From: Roseiarcus sp963794655
GTDB taxonomy: Bacteria; Pseudomonadota; Alphaproteobacteria; Rhizobiales; Beijerinckiaceae
Assembly (NCBI GenBank): GCA_963794655.1
Contig: CAWCEV010000006.1
Span: 310,001-374,000 of the forward strand
DNA: 64,000 nt
Direction of reading: 5' to 3'
The position numbers and the translations under genes are program-made. Under the pieces are notes generated by a model, which saw only the letters and a list, made by a program, of their open reading frames with translations, was not told the origin of the DNA and made no database searches. Shown one piece after another: positions 63,758 to 64,000 of the stretch; positions within the stretch are counted from its first letter, which is position 1; the number at the start of each line of letters is the position of its first letter.

Positions 63758-64000
63758 TTGAATTTCGGCATCGGCCTCGTCATCACCATCGGCTGCATTC
63801 TCGGCGGCTACGCGGCGCTCGGCGGGCATCTCGACGTGCTGGTGCAGCCTTACGAATTCGTCATCATCGCCGGATCCGAGCTCGGCATTTTCATCGTCGC
63901 CAACGCCACATCGACGATCAAGGACTGCGGCAGGGCGTGCCTCGAGGCGGTGCTCGACAAGGCGCCCAAGCCGCGCGACTTCCTCGACGTGCTGTCGGCC
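63758..64000 (+). CDS. motA: Flagellar motor stator protein MotA (3' truncated by window edge)
   Basis: Eighty-one codons are visible, open to the right edge. The N-terminus FGIGLVITIGCILGGYAALGG is the first membrane helix and GHLDVLVQPYEFVIIAGSELG the short periplasmic loop and second helix, which are characteristic of MotA. The TTG start at 63758 is preceded by GGAG at six bases. It is the proton-channel stator subunit. It is divergent from flgF-fliI across 143 bases that should hold both promoters. Confidence 0.9.
   Translation, partial: MNFGIGLVITIGCILGGYAALGGHLDVLVQPYEFVIIAGSELGIFIVANATSTIKDCGRACLEAVLDKAPKPRDFLDVLSA

Overview
The window looks like a chromosomal segment of a GC-rich alphaproteobacterium, most likely in the Hyphomicrobiales (Rhizobiales; Beijerinckiaceae/Methylocystaceae-like). 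The main pointers are the C4-pathway 5-aminolevulinate synthase (hemA), a eukaryote-like homodimeric NADP isocitrate dehydrogenase, the flgF-fliI block divergent from motA, and several small strand-loop-strand (AIDA-type) repeat proteins. The genus is an inference. No prophage, insertion sequence, CRISPR array or rRNA was seen; one tRNA gene (Ser-UGA) is present.

Layout. 1-4059: a ribose-type ABC importer with two permease domains fused in one chain and a single-domain ATPase. 4442-6222: pyrG and tRNA-Ser. 6344-7429: first strand-loop-strand repeat protein, divergent from hemC. 8796-11318: a ferritin-like protein, then a membrane-protein gene broken by a frameshift with a CRP-type palindrome upstream. 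11461-13719: class I fructose-bisphosphate aldolase, a GST and a HAD phosphatase. 13787-17306: a promoter and the heme cluster hemA-hemE-hemF, followed by an aldo/keto reductase and a lytic transglycosylase. 19237-24558: icd, alaS and recA with a possible SOS operator. 24691-29580: a minus-strand cluster of SDR, metallo-beta-lactamase-fold hydrolase and two alpha/beta hydrolases, divergent from a LysR regulator. 29664-31390: two more strand-loop-strand proteins, tail to tail around a palindromic repeat. 31613-35175: DUF1772, cobS, DUF1289, a retropepsin-like protease and dusA.

35557-43909 is the most interesting block. It holds a second sugar-type ABC importer (double-NBD ATPase, permease, binding protein), two paralogous LVIVD beta-propeller proteins rich in shared histidines, and a gamma-glutamyltranspeptidase-family enzyme. 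None of the three enzyme-like proteins has an obvious export signal, so the block reads as uptake followed by cytoplasmic processing of an unidentified compound. A TTGTCCGGACAA palindrome lies just upstream.

43992-50977: a Baeyer-Villiger-type monooxygenase with an alpha/beta hydrolase, a universal stress protein, zwf, and a MarR-MFS pair. 51012-53423: a 41-residue membrane peptide, a coiled-coil protein, a PHB-depolymerase-type esterase, and a ribbon-helix-helix regulator with palindromic operators. 53908-56289: a frameshifted CHASE2-like sensor and a secreted partner. 56578-58813: a Gfo/Idh/MocA dehydrogenase with a TIM-barrel isomerase. 59408-60982: a diguanylate cyclase and a J-domain-like protein. 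60993-64000: flagellar genes flgF, fliI, an accessory ORF, and the start of motA, which runs off the right edge.

Three genes carry single-base frame disruptions (near 9870, at 30305-30311 and near 54720). They could be real pseudogenes, phase variation, or sequence errors.
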